The notes under the pieces are model-generated. The model had not been told where the DNA came from. It did no database searches and worked only from the letters and a program-made list of their open reading frames with translations. Of a stretch of DNA of 64,000 bases, positions 8,022 through 17,030 are shown piece after piece. Position numbers and translations under genes: made by a program. Position 1 is the stretch's first letter. Every line of letters begins with the position of its first letter. This stretch comes from Spirochaetae bacterium HGW-Spirochaetae-1 (GTDB taxonomy: Bacteria > Spirochaetota > UBA4802 > UBA5550), in NCBI GenBank assembly GCA_002839375.1, contig PGXY01000003.1, forward strand, positions 618,796 through 682,795, read 5' to 3'.

Positions 8022-10592
8022 TTATTTTCTTAAGAGATCGTTACCGATATCATCGATGATGGAATCACCGGCATTTTTCTTCAGGTTTCTGATGATATTT
8101 TCTTTCTGACCCTTGGAAATATTATCACGGGGGCCCTTTACGGGCATGGAGATATCATGATCTATATTTGCGCATGTATCGCATTCCTTTTCGGGAACCG
8201 TGCCTGATATAAAATACTCCTTGATTACATTCCGGCATGAGGACGATGGAAGAAGCCCGGTCCTTTCGCACACCTCCTGTTCAATCAGTCCCGCATAGAC
8301 GGGAAACTCAAGTACCGGTTCATGCTCCATGCCTTCACGCATGTACCTGCCCCAGATAGGAGCAGCCACTGATCCGCCTGCCTGGCCGATTCCCAGCGAA
8401 AGGCCCATCTTGTCGAATCCCACCCAGAGACCCGTGGTCACCTGGGGCACGAAACCCACGAACCAGGCATCACGCCAGTTATTGGTAGTGCCGGTTTTAC
8501 CGCCCGCAGGCCTTCCCGGTGAAGCTGCTCCCCCTGTTCCGCCGGCGATGACACCGCGCAGCATGCTGATCATGAGCTGGGCTGTCTCTGGTTTGATGAT
8601 CTGGATAGTGCCGTTCTTTTGTTTCTCCGCGAGAAGCTTTGCCACATCCTCCTCGCGGTTTTCCAGGGTCTTTCCATCGCGGTCGTTGATATACCTGATG
8701 CTGAAGGGAATGACATCTTTACCGCCGTTAGCGATAATGGCATAGGCCCTGGTCAGCTCAAAGGGGGACACCTCCAGGGAGCCCAGGGCGATGGAAAAAT
8801 TCCGCGGTATCCTCTTTTTAGTCTCGCCTGCTTCGATCTTCAGCAAACGTGCATAATACTTCATGATATATTCAATGCCGAGCTTTTCGGCGATCCTGAT
8901 GGAAACGACATTTATGGACAGAGCCAGGGCCTTGCGCAGCCGCACGAGACCGTAATACTCGCCCTCGTAGTTTTCCGGCAACCAGTCGCCTCCTTCATTG
9001 TCCAGGAACACGATGGGCGAGTCCAGTATGGCCGTGGCCGGTGTGAAATCCCCGCTTTCAAAGGCTGCGGCATAGAGCAGGGGTTTGATGGCGGAACCGG
9101 GCTGACGCCGTGACTGCATGGCGCGATTGAGCTGGTTGATGCTGGTAAATTCACTTCCCCCCACCAGGGCTTCGATATAACCGTTGTTCTGATTGATGGA
9201 AACGATGCACCCCTCGACCTTCTGCAGATTTCTGTCATCGAGATAGGTACCCTTATACTCACCAAAAAAATCACCAATTTCTTCGATGCCGACAAGATAA
9301 TTCAGTCCTTCCAGTTCCTCGGCGATTTCATCGCGGAAAACACTGTTTATCTTCTCGTTCTGGCGTGAGCCCGTCCGCGTGATAGAATTAATGTCAAAAA
9401 GATCGGACACAAGACTTACCGTATCATAAAAATTGTCCATGATGTAATCGGCATTTTTAAAGGATAGCGCCACGGACGTACCCGACTGGTTCTCCAGGCC
9501 TTCGGAGAGGGCGCGCTGGGCCACCACCTGCTTTTTCAGATCGAGGGTTGTGTATACCAGGAGCCCCTTGTTGTACACCGCCTCCTCACCGTAGGTGCTC
9601 ACGAGCTGGCGGCGGATATACTCGGTAAACCATGGAGCCTTGTCAATACGCGAGCTGAAGGTGTTGAGCGTGGGAGCAATATCCGCCGTGTATACAAGAT
9701 AATCGGGCCAGAACTGGAGATAATATTTTTCAGCCTCATCGACGGTGAGAAAACCCATCTCCACCATCTTTGCCAGAACAATGCGATGCCGTGCCATGGA
9801 GGCCTTGGGATGCCGTATAGGGGAAAGCCTGTTTGGCGATGACGGCAGTGAAGCCAGCAACGCGCACTGGGCTGTATTGAGCTCCCACACATGTTTGTTG
9901 AAATATATCTGCGCCGCCGATTCCACGCCATAGGCGCCGTGGCCCAGGAATATCTGATTCAGATAGAGGTTCAGAATCTCATCTTTCGAATAAAAAGCCT
10001 CCATCATCAGAGAAATGAAGGCTTCCTTGATTTTCCGGTAGATGCTCCGTTTACGCGAGGTGAGCAGTATTTTCGAAAGCTGCTGGGTAATGGTGCTGCC
10101 GCCCTGCTTGATACCGCCGGCCAGGATGTTGATGAAAAAGGCCCGGACAATACCCTTGATATTTATGCCGTAGTGTTCATAGAATTCATTGTCTTCAATG
10201 GCGATGAAGGCGTGGACAAGGTCCTTCGGTATCTTTTCAAAAGGGACAATCTCCCGTTTCTGCGTAAAGAGCTCCGAAACGAGTATGTTGTTTTTATCGT
10301 AAATTTTAGTCGTTACATTGGGCTGAAAGTTGGCCAGGGCCCTTACGTTCAGGAAATCAACTATCAGAATTACAAAGAAGGCAATGAAAATACCAGCGAT
10401 AATCCCGATGACGGCAGTACGGGATTCCCTGCATTTATTAACCAGAAAATCAAAAAAATGGGTAATGAGTTCATATATAAATTCCAGAACGCCCCTGCCG
10501 GCACTGAAATCCCACCCTTTTCGGGGTGATGAAGACTTAGCTGCATCCTTCAGGCTGGACAGCCTGGTCCTTTTTCCGCTGTATTTTGCCAT
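8022..10592 (-). CDS. Bifunctional penicillin-binding protein 1A (transglycosylase/transpeptidase)
   Basis: 856 residues. A basic cytoplasmic tail is followed by one membrane anchor at about 61-81 and a GT51 glycosyltransferase domain with catalytic Glu133 in AIEDNEFYEHYG and the blocks GGSTITQQLSK and LNLYLNQIFLGHGAYG. The penicillin-binding transpeptidase domain carries SAIK (Ser500), SIN (Ser559) and KTGT (Lys699). It polymerises and cross-links peptidoglycan at the outer face of the inner membrane. A linker of about 70 residues between the domains (about 375-450) contains acidic helices and may be an inserted module. All active-site motifs are intact. The gene diverges from flaB and has its own terminator. 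Confidence 0.95.
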   Translation of the reverse strand: MAKYSGKRTRLSSLKDAAKSSSPRKGWDFSAGRGVLEFIYELITHFFDFLVNKCRESRTAVIGIIAGIFIAFFVILIVDFLNVRALANFQPNVTTKIYDKNNILVSELFTQKREIVPFEKIPKDLVHAFIAIEDNEFYEHYGINIKGIVRAFFINILAGGIKQGGSTITQQLSKILLTSRKRSIYRKIKEAFISLMMEAFYSKDEILNLYLNQIFLGHGAYGVESAAQIYFNKHVWELNTAQCALLASLPSSPNRLSPIRHPKASMARHRIVLAKMVEMGFLTVDEAEKYYLQFWPDYLVYTADIAPTLNTFSSRIDKAPWFTEYIRRQLVSTYGEEAVYNKGLLVYTTLDLKKQVVAQRALSEGLENQSGTSVALSFKNADYIMDNFYDTVSLVSDLFDINSITRTGSRQNEKINSVFRDEIAEELEGLNYLVGIEEIGDFFGEYKGTYLDDRNLQKVEGCIVSINQNNGYIEALVGGSEFTSINQLNRAMQSRRQPGSAIKPLLYAAAFESGDFTPATAILDSPIVFLDNEGGDWLPENYEGEYYGLVRLRKALALSINVVSIRIAEKLGIEYIMKYYARLLKIEAGETKKRIPRNFSIALGSLEVSPFELTRAYAIIANGGKDVIPFSIRYINDRDGKTLENREEDVAKLLAEKQKNGTIQIIKPETAQLMISMLRGVIAGGTGGAASPGRPAGGKTGTTNNWRDAWFVGFVPQVTTGLWVGFDKMGLSLGIGQAGGSVAAPIWGRYMREGMEHEPVLEFPVYAGLIEQEVCERTGLLPSSSCRNVIKEYFISGTVPEKECDTCANIDHDISMPVKGPRDNISKGQKENIIRNLKKNAGDSIIDDIGNDLLRK

Positions 10593-10750
10593 ACAATAAT
10601 CCTCTTTAGAGAAGGAACATGCCGGAATGACCCTTCGGATTGCAACAATTAATCGAAGAAAACGTCATCTTTCAAGGAATTTTCAAAAAATTAAAAAAAA
10701 TAGAAAAAAGTAAAATGTATAATATATCTACAAAATAACGCTATATTTAT

Positions 10751-10790
10751 TTATAATCTATTATAATCAACTATAATCGCCCATAATCGG
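10751..10790 (+). repeat. Four tandem 10-bp repeats NTATAATCNN-like upstream of flaB
   Basis: Four consecutive 10-base units read TTATAATCTA, TTATAATCAA, CTATAATCGC and CCATAATCGG. Each carries ATAATC at the same place, so the motif recurs once per helical turn. The array lies 100-140 bases before the flagellin start codon, between divergent PBP1A and flaB. Confidence 0.8.
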
Positions 10791-10792
10791 GC

Positions 10793-10820
10793 TAAGCGTA
10801 AAATTTTGTATTGACGAATT
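10793..10820 (+). promoter_or_regulatory. Possible sigma-28-like promoter of flaB
   Basis: TAAG at 10793-10796, a 16-base spacer, then GACGAATT at 10813-10820. This is a partial match to the flagellar sigma factor consensus TAAA-N15-GCCGATAA. A sigma-70 reading using TTGACG at 10811 is also possible but badly spaced. Weak call. Confidence 0.25.
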
Positions 10821-10888
10821 TTGGAATGATATAAAAGAAAATTCAATGCTATCAAGGATGATGGCATCAGCTTTCAAGGAGGAAAACA

Positions 10889-11737
10889 ATGATAATAAAC
10901 CACAACGTAGCCGCTATTTTTGCGCACAGAACCTTAAAATTCCATGACTGGGATCTCACCAAGGATGTAGAAAAACTTTCTTCAGGAATGAGAATAAACA
11001 AGGCCGGTGATGACGCATCGGGTCTCGCTGTATCGGAAAAAATGCGTTCACAGATACAGGGTCTCCGCCAGGCAGAAAGGAATACTGAAGACGGTATGTC
11101 CATGATTCAGACGGCCGAAGGTTATCTGGAAGAAACCCACAGCATCGTTCAGCGTGTGCGTGTTCTCGCCGTTCAGGCGGCCAACGGTATCTACACCGCA
11201 GAAGACAGGCAGCTGATCCAGGTCGAAGTTTCCGAGCTTGTCGATGAAATCGACCGCATCAGCTCACAGGCTGAATTCAATAAAATGAAACTCCTCACCG
11301 GTTCATTCGCACGTCTGCATCCCACGGCCTCCATGTGGTTTCACATGGGTCCCAACATGCATCAGCGCGAACGCGTATTCATCGAAACAATGACAACGGC
11401 GGCGCTGGGACTGCGTAACCCGACTGTTCTTACCTTCATTTCCATTTCCACACCGGGTAAGGCAAACGCGGTTATCGGTCTCGCCGATGAGGCACTGCGC
11501 ATCATCTCGAAACAACGTGCAGACCTGGGTGCCTACTACAACAGGCTTGAACATGCGGCCAAGGGCCTCATGAACGCCTATGAAAACGTACAGGCATCGG
11601 AAAGCCGCATCCGGGACACCGACATGGCCGAACAGATGTCTTCATTTATCCGATATCAGATACTCACGCAGGCGTCGACATCAATGCTTGCGCAGGCCAA
11701 CACCAAGTCACAGACAGTATTGCAATTATTACAATAG
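10889..11737 (+). CDS. flaB: Flagellin, spirochaetal FlaB type (periplasmic flagellar core protein)
   Basis: 282 residues, the usual FlaB length. The N-terminal D0/D1 helices read [18 protein letters not shown] and [20 protein letters not shown], then [20 protein letters not shown]. The centre has the spirochaete-type [18 protein letters not shown] block. The C-terminal helices include [15 protein letters not shown] and [20 protein letters not shown]. No variable D2/D3 insert is present, as expected for filaments kept in the periplasm. It forms the core of the periplasmic flagellum. A strong ribosome site (AAGGAGGAAAAC) precedes the ATG, an intrinsic terminator follows, and the gene appears monocistronic. 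This gene is the clearest taxonomic marker in the window. Confidence 0.97.
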   Translation: MIINHNVAAIFAHRTLKFHDWDLTKDVEKLSSGMRINKAGDDASGLAVSEKMRSQIQGLRQAERNTEDGMSMIQTAEGYLEETHSIVQRVRVLAVQAANGIYTAEDRQLIQVEVSELVDEIDRISSQAEFNKMKLLTGSFARLHPTASMWFHMGPNMHQRERVFIETMTTAALGLRNPTVLTFISISTPGKANAVIGLADEALRIISKQRADLGAYYNRLEHAAKGLMNAYENVQASESRIRDTDMAEQMSSFIRYQILTQASTSMLAQANTKSQTVLQLLQ

Positions 11738-11766
11738 CTTGAGCCAGCATCGCAGCACCATTCAAG

Positions 11767-11803
11767 AAACGCCGGTCACTCCCAACCGGCGTTTTTATTT
11801 TTC
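11767..11803 (+). terminator. Intrinsic terminator of flaB
   Basis: AAACGCCGGT (11767-11776) pairs with ACCGGCGTTT (11785-11794) and is followed by a T-rich tail. It lies 30 bases after the flaB stop codon. Confidence 0.9.
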
Positions 11804-11851
11804 TCCGCTACCCCTTCTTAGACAGTAGCACACATAGCGCACAGGACCATC

Positions 11852-11875
11852 AAAAAACGTACCGTTCATTGTACG
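11852..11875 (-). terminator. Weak terminator overlapping the stop of the ankyrin gene
   Basis: On the minus strand CGTAC (11871-11875) pairs with GTACG (11858-11862), followed by six T. The stem is only 5 bp and includes the last codon, so the call is tentative. Confidence 0.35.
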
Positions 11876-13101
11876 ATAGCAAGATATCGTTCACGCAGTT
11901 CTGTGCTGCTGACAAACATCCAGGCCGTCCATCCCGACCGCGTCTCCAATTTTGTTTCAGCTCCATGCTGCAGCAGCAATTCCATTGTACGGCCCGCCCC
12001 GCCAAAAATGGCGTACATGAGGGGAGTGCAGCCGTTATTATCACGAGCGTTGATATCAGCGCCTCTTCGCAGCAGATCTTTCACGATCGCGCTGTCGTCC
12101 ACGTACGCCGCAATCATCATGGCGGTACGCCCATCCCCGTCAGGCCTGTTAACTGCGGGATCCTGGCGAAGGAAAGCTTCGGCAGCAGCGCCATCCCGGA
12201 GGAACAAAGCCTCTTCCAGGTTCTGTGGCGCAGACCTAATGCCGTACCGGGCCTGCAGGGAAAGCCGGGTCTTCCATTCTTCCCTGTAAGGCCCATATAT
12301 CATTTTTTTATGACGGGGTAGCTTCTCCATCCATTTTTCCATGTCATGGGTCATATTCTGGACCGCTTTCTCATCCAGTGTCTTCATCATCCCGGAAAAA
12401 ACAGCTTCACGAAGATACCGGTCACCACGTTCTTCAATAATAATACGGCGGGATTCCCTGTCACTCATATCTGAAAATTCCGTGGGCATGGGCAGCCGCC
12501 ACGACACAGTCTGCAGACATCCCGCATAATACCAGACTCTTGACGGTTTCAGAACATCACCATTGCTCCCCGGCAGGCCCGCATTCCCGGAGAAAAAATG
12601 TTTCATAACTGCTTCTCCCTTTTCTCCGCTCACTTCCTCTACGAGAGAATCCTTCACTGTGATACGATAGACGTGCCTTTTCATCGGACTAGTCATGCCA
12701 TCCCGGCCGGAATGATATACAAGGTACACAACGGAACCGTCCCTTGCCCACCGCGTATCCCGGATACTTCCCCGACTCTTCTCCGACGGCAACGATTTCA
12801 GTTCACTGATTTGAGTGAGTCTTCCGCTGGTTATATCAAACTCGTACAGATAAATTGCATGGAAATAAACCGTACCCGGCGACCAGGCATAGAGGGGGAT
12901 AATCGTGGTGCCTTTTTCAAAAAGTGAATATTCACAGAGGAAGTAGATAGCTGTTCCCTGCCGGTACCCCGACGACAGTTCTTTTTTCGTCAGTATATCC
13001 TTGTTTTTAAACATAGTGAAACATCCACAGCAGCAGAGCAGTAACGGTGCCACAATTAATAATGACAGGTGAATGCCGTAGTATCCTGACCGTTTCATCA
13101 T
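11866..13101 (-). CDS. Lipoprotein with C-terminal ankyrin repeats
   Basis: The start at 13101 (MMKRSGYYGIHLSLLIVAP) has a GGGA ribosome site; an in-frame ATG at 13131 has none. The leader ends in LLLCCCGC, a cysteine-rich lipobox, so the product (about 411 residues) should be membrane-anchored by lipid. The middle (TRWARDGSVVYLVYHSGRDG) resembles beta-propeller-type strands but is not assigned. The last ~110 residues form about three ankyrin repeats: GRTAMMIAAYVDDSAIVKDL, GADINARDNNGCTPLMYAI and a partial third. Ankyrin repeats bind proteins; the partner is unknown. Confidence 0.7.
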   Translation of the reverse strand: MMKRSGYYGIHLSLLIVAPLLLCCCGCFTMFKNKDILTKKELSSGYRQGTAIYFLCEYSLFEKGTTIIPLYAWSPGTVYFHAIYLYEFDITSGRLTQISELKSLPSEKSRGSIRDTRWARDGSVVYLVYHSGRDGMTSPMKRHVYRITVKDSLVEEVSGEKGEAVMKHFFSGNAGLPGSNGDVLKPSRVWYYAGCLQTVSWRLPMPTEFSDMSDRESRRIIIEERGDRYLREAVFSGMMKTLDEKAVQNMTHDMEKWMEKLPRHKKMIYGPYREEWKTRLSLQARYGIRSAPQNLEEALFLRDGAAAEAFLRQDPAVNRPDGDGRTAMMIAAYVDDSAIVKDLLRRGADINARDNNGCTPLMYAIFGGAGRTMELLLQHGAETKLETRSGWTAWMFVSSTELRERYLAIVQ

Positions 13102-13235
13102 TTTTCCCGTTACCGGAATCCGATATATCATACAATAAAATCACGGGTTTCACGGCAATGCAAGCAGGAAATAACGCTATTTCAACAGGAATGATACTGT
13201 TCGTATGATTGGTTCGGGAACGGAGGGAGGAAATT

Positions 13236-13296
13236 CCCCGGGGTCAGAGCATGCCTGACTTCCATTGATTTCTATAACCAGGCTCTGACCCCGGGA
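13236..13296. repeat. REP-like inverted repeat (core GGGGTCAGAGC), locus 1
   Basis: CCCGGGGTCAGAGC (13237-13250) and GCTCTGACCCCGGG (13282-13295) are perfect reverse complements, giving a 14-bp stem with a 31-base loop. It lies between the ankyrin and thioredoxin genes. The same core recurs at 16.1, 59.3, 62.7 and 63.9 kb. Confidence 0.85.
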
Positions 13297-13322
13297 TTGC
13301 AGCCAGGCGCAGATAAAACGTT

Positions 13323-13709
13323 TTACTGCATGAGTTCAATAATTCTCTTCTCCTGCTGGGGACCCACGAGAAATTCTGCAATACGACCGTCACGAACCAG
13401 GATCGTGGCCGGGGTTCCCATGACGCCGAAACGACGTGCCGTGTCCATATCCTGGGAGATGTTCACCTTGAAAATATTTTTATACTGTTTCATCATTTTT
13501 TCAATGAGAGGCGTCATGGGCCGACATGCACCGCAGCCCGGACTGTAAAAATAAAAAAGGGATTTGTTTCCTGTCTTGAGGGCTTTTGCATAGGACCCCG
13601 TGAGTTCAGGAGCGGGTTTGCCCTTTTTCATACGCATTTTAAGCACCATGCCGTATTGCAGCAGAAAAAAGGCAAGAATAAGAGCGACAACAAGATATAT
13701 TGCAATCAT
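13323..13709 (-). CDS. Membrane-anchored thioredoxin-fold protein
   Basis: 128 residues: one N-terminal transmembrane helix (IYLVVALILAFFLLQYG), then a thioredoxin fold with redox motif CGAC in YFYSPGCGACRPM and the cis-proline block GVMGTPATILVRDG. The catalytic domain could face either side of the membrane; the positive residues after the helix (KMRMKKGK) favour an N-out, cytoplasmic-domain arrangement, but this is not certain. It should act as a thiol-disulfide exchanger. CGAC is not the usual CGPC of thioredoxin, so its redox potential may differ. Confidence 0.8.
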   Translation of the reverse strand: MIAIYLVVALILAFFLLQYGMVLKMRMKKGKPAPELTGSYAKALKTGNKSLFYFYSPGCGACRPMTPLIEKMMKQYKNIFKVNISQDMDTARRFGVMGTPATILVRDGRIAEFLVGPQQEKRIIELMQ

Positions 13710-13797
13710 TTCACAACCTCGATATTTAAGTATTTTAGAATTATATATAACTATAAATATCTAGATCGTCAAGTTTATTTTACTGAAAGCATCGTTT

Positions 13798-14862
13798 TCA
13801 ATCACGCACCGGCAGCGATAGAAGACTGAGGGGGTCCACCTGGATACCCCTGATAATACATGACACATGGAGATGTGAAGCCGTGGATAATCCCGTGGAG
13901 CCCACGGTAGCCACCAGGTCACCGGCTTTAACCCGGTCGCCCTTTTTAACCTTATGATCCTGTAAATGCATATAGTAGGTAAAAATACCGTTGCCGTGAT
14001 CAATGATGAGCATATTGCCTTCATAGAAAAGTTTATCGGCCAGGGCCACCTCTCCATCGGCCATGACAAAGAGGGGGGAGCCTTCTTCCCCGCGAAGGTC
14101 TAGACCGGCATGGACCTTGGTTCTACTTTGCAGGTATACCCTCTTCCTTCCGCGGATTTTATACCGCAGATATCTCCGCTTTGACCAGAAGGGTGATGTG
14201 ATAAAGTGAAGATCACGGGGGTGTGATACCCTCTCGGAGAGCATATCCTCACTCTTACGCGAAAAGGCCTCGTTCTTTTTCAGTGAACATTCCTTGATAA
14301 ACTCGATGATTTCCGGATTCTGCTGATATTCCACATTGGAGAACTTGCCAAGATCCAGGGGCTTCTTCTTAAAAGGGAATTCCTTTTTAACAACGGGAAA
14401 CCTGGCGCTTAATTCCCTTCCTGACCAGCCCAGGGACACAGAACAGGCTATTTCTCTTTCACCAGGCACTGAATCGGGATTGATGGCAAATAGTCCCCGG
14501 TAACCCCAGGAACGGGATGACACGGGAATCTCCTGACCGTCCACTATCACCTTTTTTACCTTCAGCTTTTTATCAATTTTTTCATCGGCGTACATTTCCA
14601 TGTAAACGGCATCGCCCTGGGCAAATCCCCGGGAATAGAGGTCGATAACTACTCCTTCAGACCTGAATTGCAGCCTTTGAGCCGACTCAAGAACATATCC
14701 CGGCGGGAGCTTGACCCGATAAAAGTAACTTCCCGATGCCGCTTCTTTGAAACGGTTATAGGAAGGCGCGGCGGATTTTTCCCCTGCTGCCGGGATAATC
14801 ATTGGAAAAAGAAAAAACAGTACTGCGAGTGAGACAAAACGAAAACGGTAATTGCAGCGCAT
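13798..14862 (-). CDS. Exported M23-family (LytM) peptidase
   Basis: The start at 14862 (MRCNYRFRFVSLAVLFFLF) has AGAGGA at proper distance; an in-frame ATG at 14886 lacks a ribosome site. A signal peptide is followed by about 220 residues of beta-rich sequence and then a C-terminal M23 domain. Zinc ligands are visible: H and D in HAGLDLRGEEG and the HLH of ASHLHVSC. The GNMLIIDHGNGIFTYYMHL and VGSTGLS blocks are intact. Such enzymes cut peptide cross-links in peptidoglycan or activate amidases in the periplasm. All ligands are present, so it is likely an active endopeptidase. Confidence 0.9.
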   Translation of the reverse strand: MRCNYRFRFVSLAVLFFLFPMIIPAAGEKSAAPSYNRFKEAASGSYFYRVKLPPGYVLESAQRLQFRSEGVVIDLYSRGFAQGDAVYMEMYADEKIDKKLKVKKVIVDGQEIPVSSRSWGYRGLFAINPDSVPGEREIACSVSLGWSGRELSARFPVVKKEFPFKKKPLDLGKFSNVEYQQNPEIIEFIKECSLKKNEAFSRKSEDMLSERVSHPRDLHFITSPFWSKRRYLRYKIRGRKRVYLQSRTKVHAGLDLRGEEGSPLFVMADGEVALADKLFYEGNMLIIDHGNGIFTYYMHLQDHKVKKGDRVKAGDLVATVGSTGLSTASHLHVSCIIRGIQVDPLSLLSLPVRD

Positions 14863-15073
14863 GGCATGGTCCTCTGTTTTTTGCATCGGCAGAAATACAC
14901 CTGTTGTTTAGTTGCATCTACGACAGTATTAAGAAAATAATCTGCGGCAAAACCGGCCTGTTTCCATGTTTTTATCACAGTTACACCACAACTCTAATTA
15001 TTACTTGAAAAATGTGTCAAATACAATGCATACTATTTCAAGCGTTATTCTACTGAACCAGGGAAGAGGAGTC

Positions 15074-16075
15074 ATGTCCGAGATAGTTGTTTTTAAGGCT
15101 GAAGAGCAGAAAATAATGGAGACCTTGAAAAGCATGCTGCGCACACAGGGCCGCCTGGATGAACTGGTGTCCGTGGAAAAAAATGAAGCTGCCCTGGTGG
15201 ATCTTTCCGCGGCCATTTCCCTTTACCCGTCAATACTGGGACACCAGAGCCTGGGAAGAGCCTCCCGCTCCATTGAAACCCTTGTAAACACCCTGTGCCT
15301 TCAAGATCTCATGGACCTGGTCTTTCACATTCCCACAAAAGCCATACTGGGACAGAGCTACTCACTGGCCAAGATCAACTTTTTTTATATGCTCCTGTAT
15401 CTTACACAGGAGATCGCAGCTATGCGCCCCATAGAAGAGGAAATACGGGAAATCATAAGCATCAACATCTTTGGAATCATGGCCGAGGATGTCTTTATAT
15501 CCATCATCTCCGACAAGACTATACCGATGCACATCAGGAATAATGCGGGATACCTCCTGGCCAGTATATGGGAACATCGCATTGATTACGGCGTCGATGA
15601 GTTCGCCCCTGCCCTGACCAACATATGGCACGCCAGGGAAAAAATTGATCCCAACTTCGGCACCATGATGGGCATAAGCGAACTCTTCATGCTTTCGCAG
15701 GAATCAGACCCCATATGGTTCGAGTTTCTCCAGCGCGATGACCTGAAGCAGGATGAAATCGACGCACTCCAGGAGTTTCTCATGGGCTTGAGTTTTGAGG
15801 AAATGATACAGCTCTCCGATGAGATGAAAAAAAGCGGTCGTTTCTCCATAGACAAAAACGAAATCCGCGAAAAAGAAATGGGCGAGGAAAAAATAAACAG
15901 GTTTTTTGAGACTAATGATCCCCGGCGGCTTTTCAAATCATTCTCCCTCAGAAAAAACAACTCCATTTTCCGGGACAGGGGAAATACACCCGGTCCGAAA
16001 AAGACCCTGGAAGAGTATCTCATGTGTTACCTGCTGGCAAGACCCGGAGACTGGACTGTAAAAAGCAAGTCCTGA
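15074..16075 (+). CDS. Conserved-looking all-helical protein, function unknown
   Basis: The ATG at 15074 (MSEIVVFKAEEQKIMETLKS) follows GGAAGAGGAGTC; an in-frame ATG at 14966 lies upstream without a site. 333 residues, no signal peptide or clear membrane helix, apparently all alpha-helical. Long stretches such as SIETLVNTLCLQDLMDLVFH and DNAGYLLASIWEH-like segments suggest helical repeats. The C-terminus is more charged (RFFETNDPRRLFKSFSLRKN). No family is recognised. It may be a cytoplasmic helical scaffold or regulator. Confidence 0.6.
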   Translation: MSEIVVFKAEEQKIMETLKSMLRTQGRLDELVSVEKNEAALVDLSAAISLYPSILGHQSLGRASRSIETLVNTLCLQDLMDLVFHIPTKAILGQSYSLAKINFFYMLLYLTQEIAAMRPIEEEIREIISINIFGIMAEDVFISIISDKTIPMHIRNNAGYLLASIWEHRIDYGVDEFAPALTNIWHAREKIDPNFGTMMGISELFMLSQESDPIWFEFLQRDDLKQDEIDALQEFLMGLSFEEMIQLSDEMKKSGRFSIDKNEIREKEMGEEKINRFFETNDPRRLFKSFSLRKNNSIFRDRGNTPGPKKTLEEYLMCYLLARPGDWTVKSKS

Positions 16076-16115
16076 TCCGTATTTCCTGCCTTATTGTTAT
16101 CATAAATGTGCACAA

Positions 16116-16199
16116 TTGGGGTCAGAGCATGCCTCTTACGTCACTTTTATCCATGCTCTGACCCCTTTTTTGTCGTTCCGATTTGAGGCTCTGACCCCC
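16116..16199. repeat. REP-like inverted repeat, locus 2 (three half-sites)
   Basis: GGGGTCAGAGCATG (16118-16131) pairs with CATGCTCTGACCCC (16152-16165), a 14-bp perfect stem. A third half-site, GAGGCTCTGACCCCC, follows at 16185-16199 in the same orientation as the second. It lies between the helical protein and the carbonic anhydrase gene. The T-run after the second arm may also let it end transcription. Confidence 0.85.
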
Positions 16200-16326
16200 T
16201 TTATCTGTCTTCAATCCCCTTGTATCAAATTTCCCCGATAATGAAAAAATATTGACATTCCTGTTATGCTGTAATGCCTTGAAAATCAGCATATATTGCA
16301 ATTCATTAACAATAAGAGGAAAACCC

Positions 16327-16944
16327 ATGATACATAAAAACGTAGTAACCGATTTCTCAGCCAAAGCATATGATCCCCAAATTGACCCCTCGGCCTATAT
16401 ACATCCCCTGGGCGCTGTAATCGGCAACGCCATCATCGGCAAACGGGTGATGGTTTCCCCTTTTGCCTCGGTACGCGGCGATGAAGGACAGGCCCTCCAC
16501 GTGGGCGATGAGTCCAATGTGCAGGACGGCGTTATCATCCACGCCCTGGAGACCGAGCATGAAGGGCACGCCATCGAGAAAAATCTTGTCGAGGCCGACG
16601 GTAAAAAATACGCCGTATATATCGGGAAACGCGTATCCCTGGCGCACCAGGTGCAGATCCACGGACCCGCCTATGTGGGAAATGACACCTTCATCGGCAT
16701 GCAGTCCCTGCTATTCCGGGCCAAAGTCGGCAACAACTGCGTGGTAGAACCCAAGTGCCTGGTCATGGGTGTCACAGTACCCGACGGACGGTATGTTCCT
16801 GCCGGCACTATCCTGAAAAAACAGACCGACGCCGACAAGCTTCCTGAGATAACCGCCGACTACCCACTGAAGGACCTGAACAAGGGCGTGGTTCATGTGA
16901 ATACGAATCTCGCCGACGGGTATAACAAGGCGGGGATAAAATAG
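16327..16944 (+). CDS. cam: Gamma-class carbonic anhydrase, Cam type
   Basis: 205 residues from the ATG at 16327 (MIHKNVVTDFSAKAYDPQID) with AGAGG upstream; the frame is open further but without support. It is a left-handed beta-helix of hexapeptide repeats that hydrates CO2 to bicarbonate. Zinc histidines match the Methanosarcina Cam pattern: His72 (IHAL), His107 (LAHQ) and His112 (IHGP). The catalytic glutamates of true Cam are also present: Glu53 in RGDEG and Glu75 in ALETEHEG with the acidic loop. Most bacterial gamma-CA homologues (CamH) lack that loop, so this is one of the archetypal active enzymes. No signal peptide is seen, so it should be cytoplasmic, unlike the exported Methanosarcina enzyme. 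Confidence 0.93.
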   Translation: MIHKNVVTDFSAKAYDPQIDPSAYIHPLGAVIGNAIIGKRVMVSPFASVRGDEGQALHVGDESNVQDGVIIHALETEHEGHAIEKNLVEADGKKYAVYIGKRVSLAHQVQIHGPAYVGNDTFIGMQSLLFRAKVGNNCVVEPKCLVMGVTVPDGRYVPAGTILKKQTDADKLPEITADYPLKDLNKGVVHVNTNLADGYNKAGIK

Positions 16945-16961
16945 CGATACGGGAAATGAAA

Positions 16962-16985
16962 AAAGACGCGTCAAGCCGCGTCTTT
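16962..16985. terminator. Shared terminator between convergent cam and YIP1-like genes
   Basis: AAAGACGCG (16962-16970) pairs with CGCGTCTTT (16977-16985); A-rich and T-rich flanks allow use in both directions. A second hairpin, ATGGGGACC/GGTCCCCAT (16998-17019), follows on the plus strand before a T-run. Confidence 0.8.
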
Positions 16986-17030
16986 ATCTGAATCATGATG
17001 GGGACCGAGAGGTCCCCATTGCTGTTTTTT

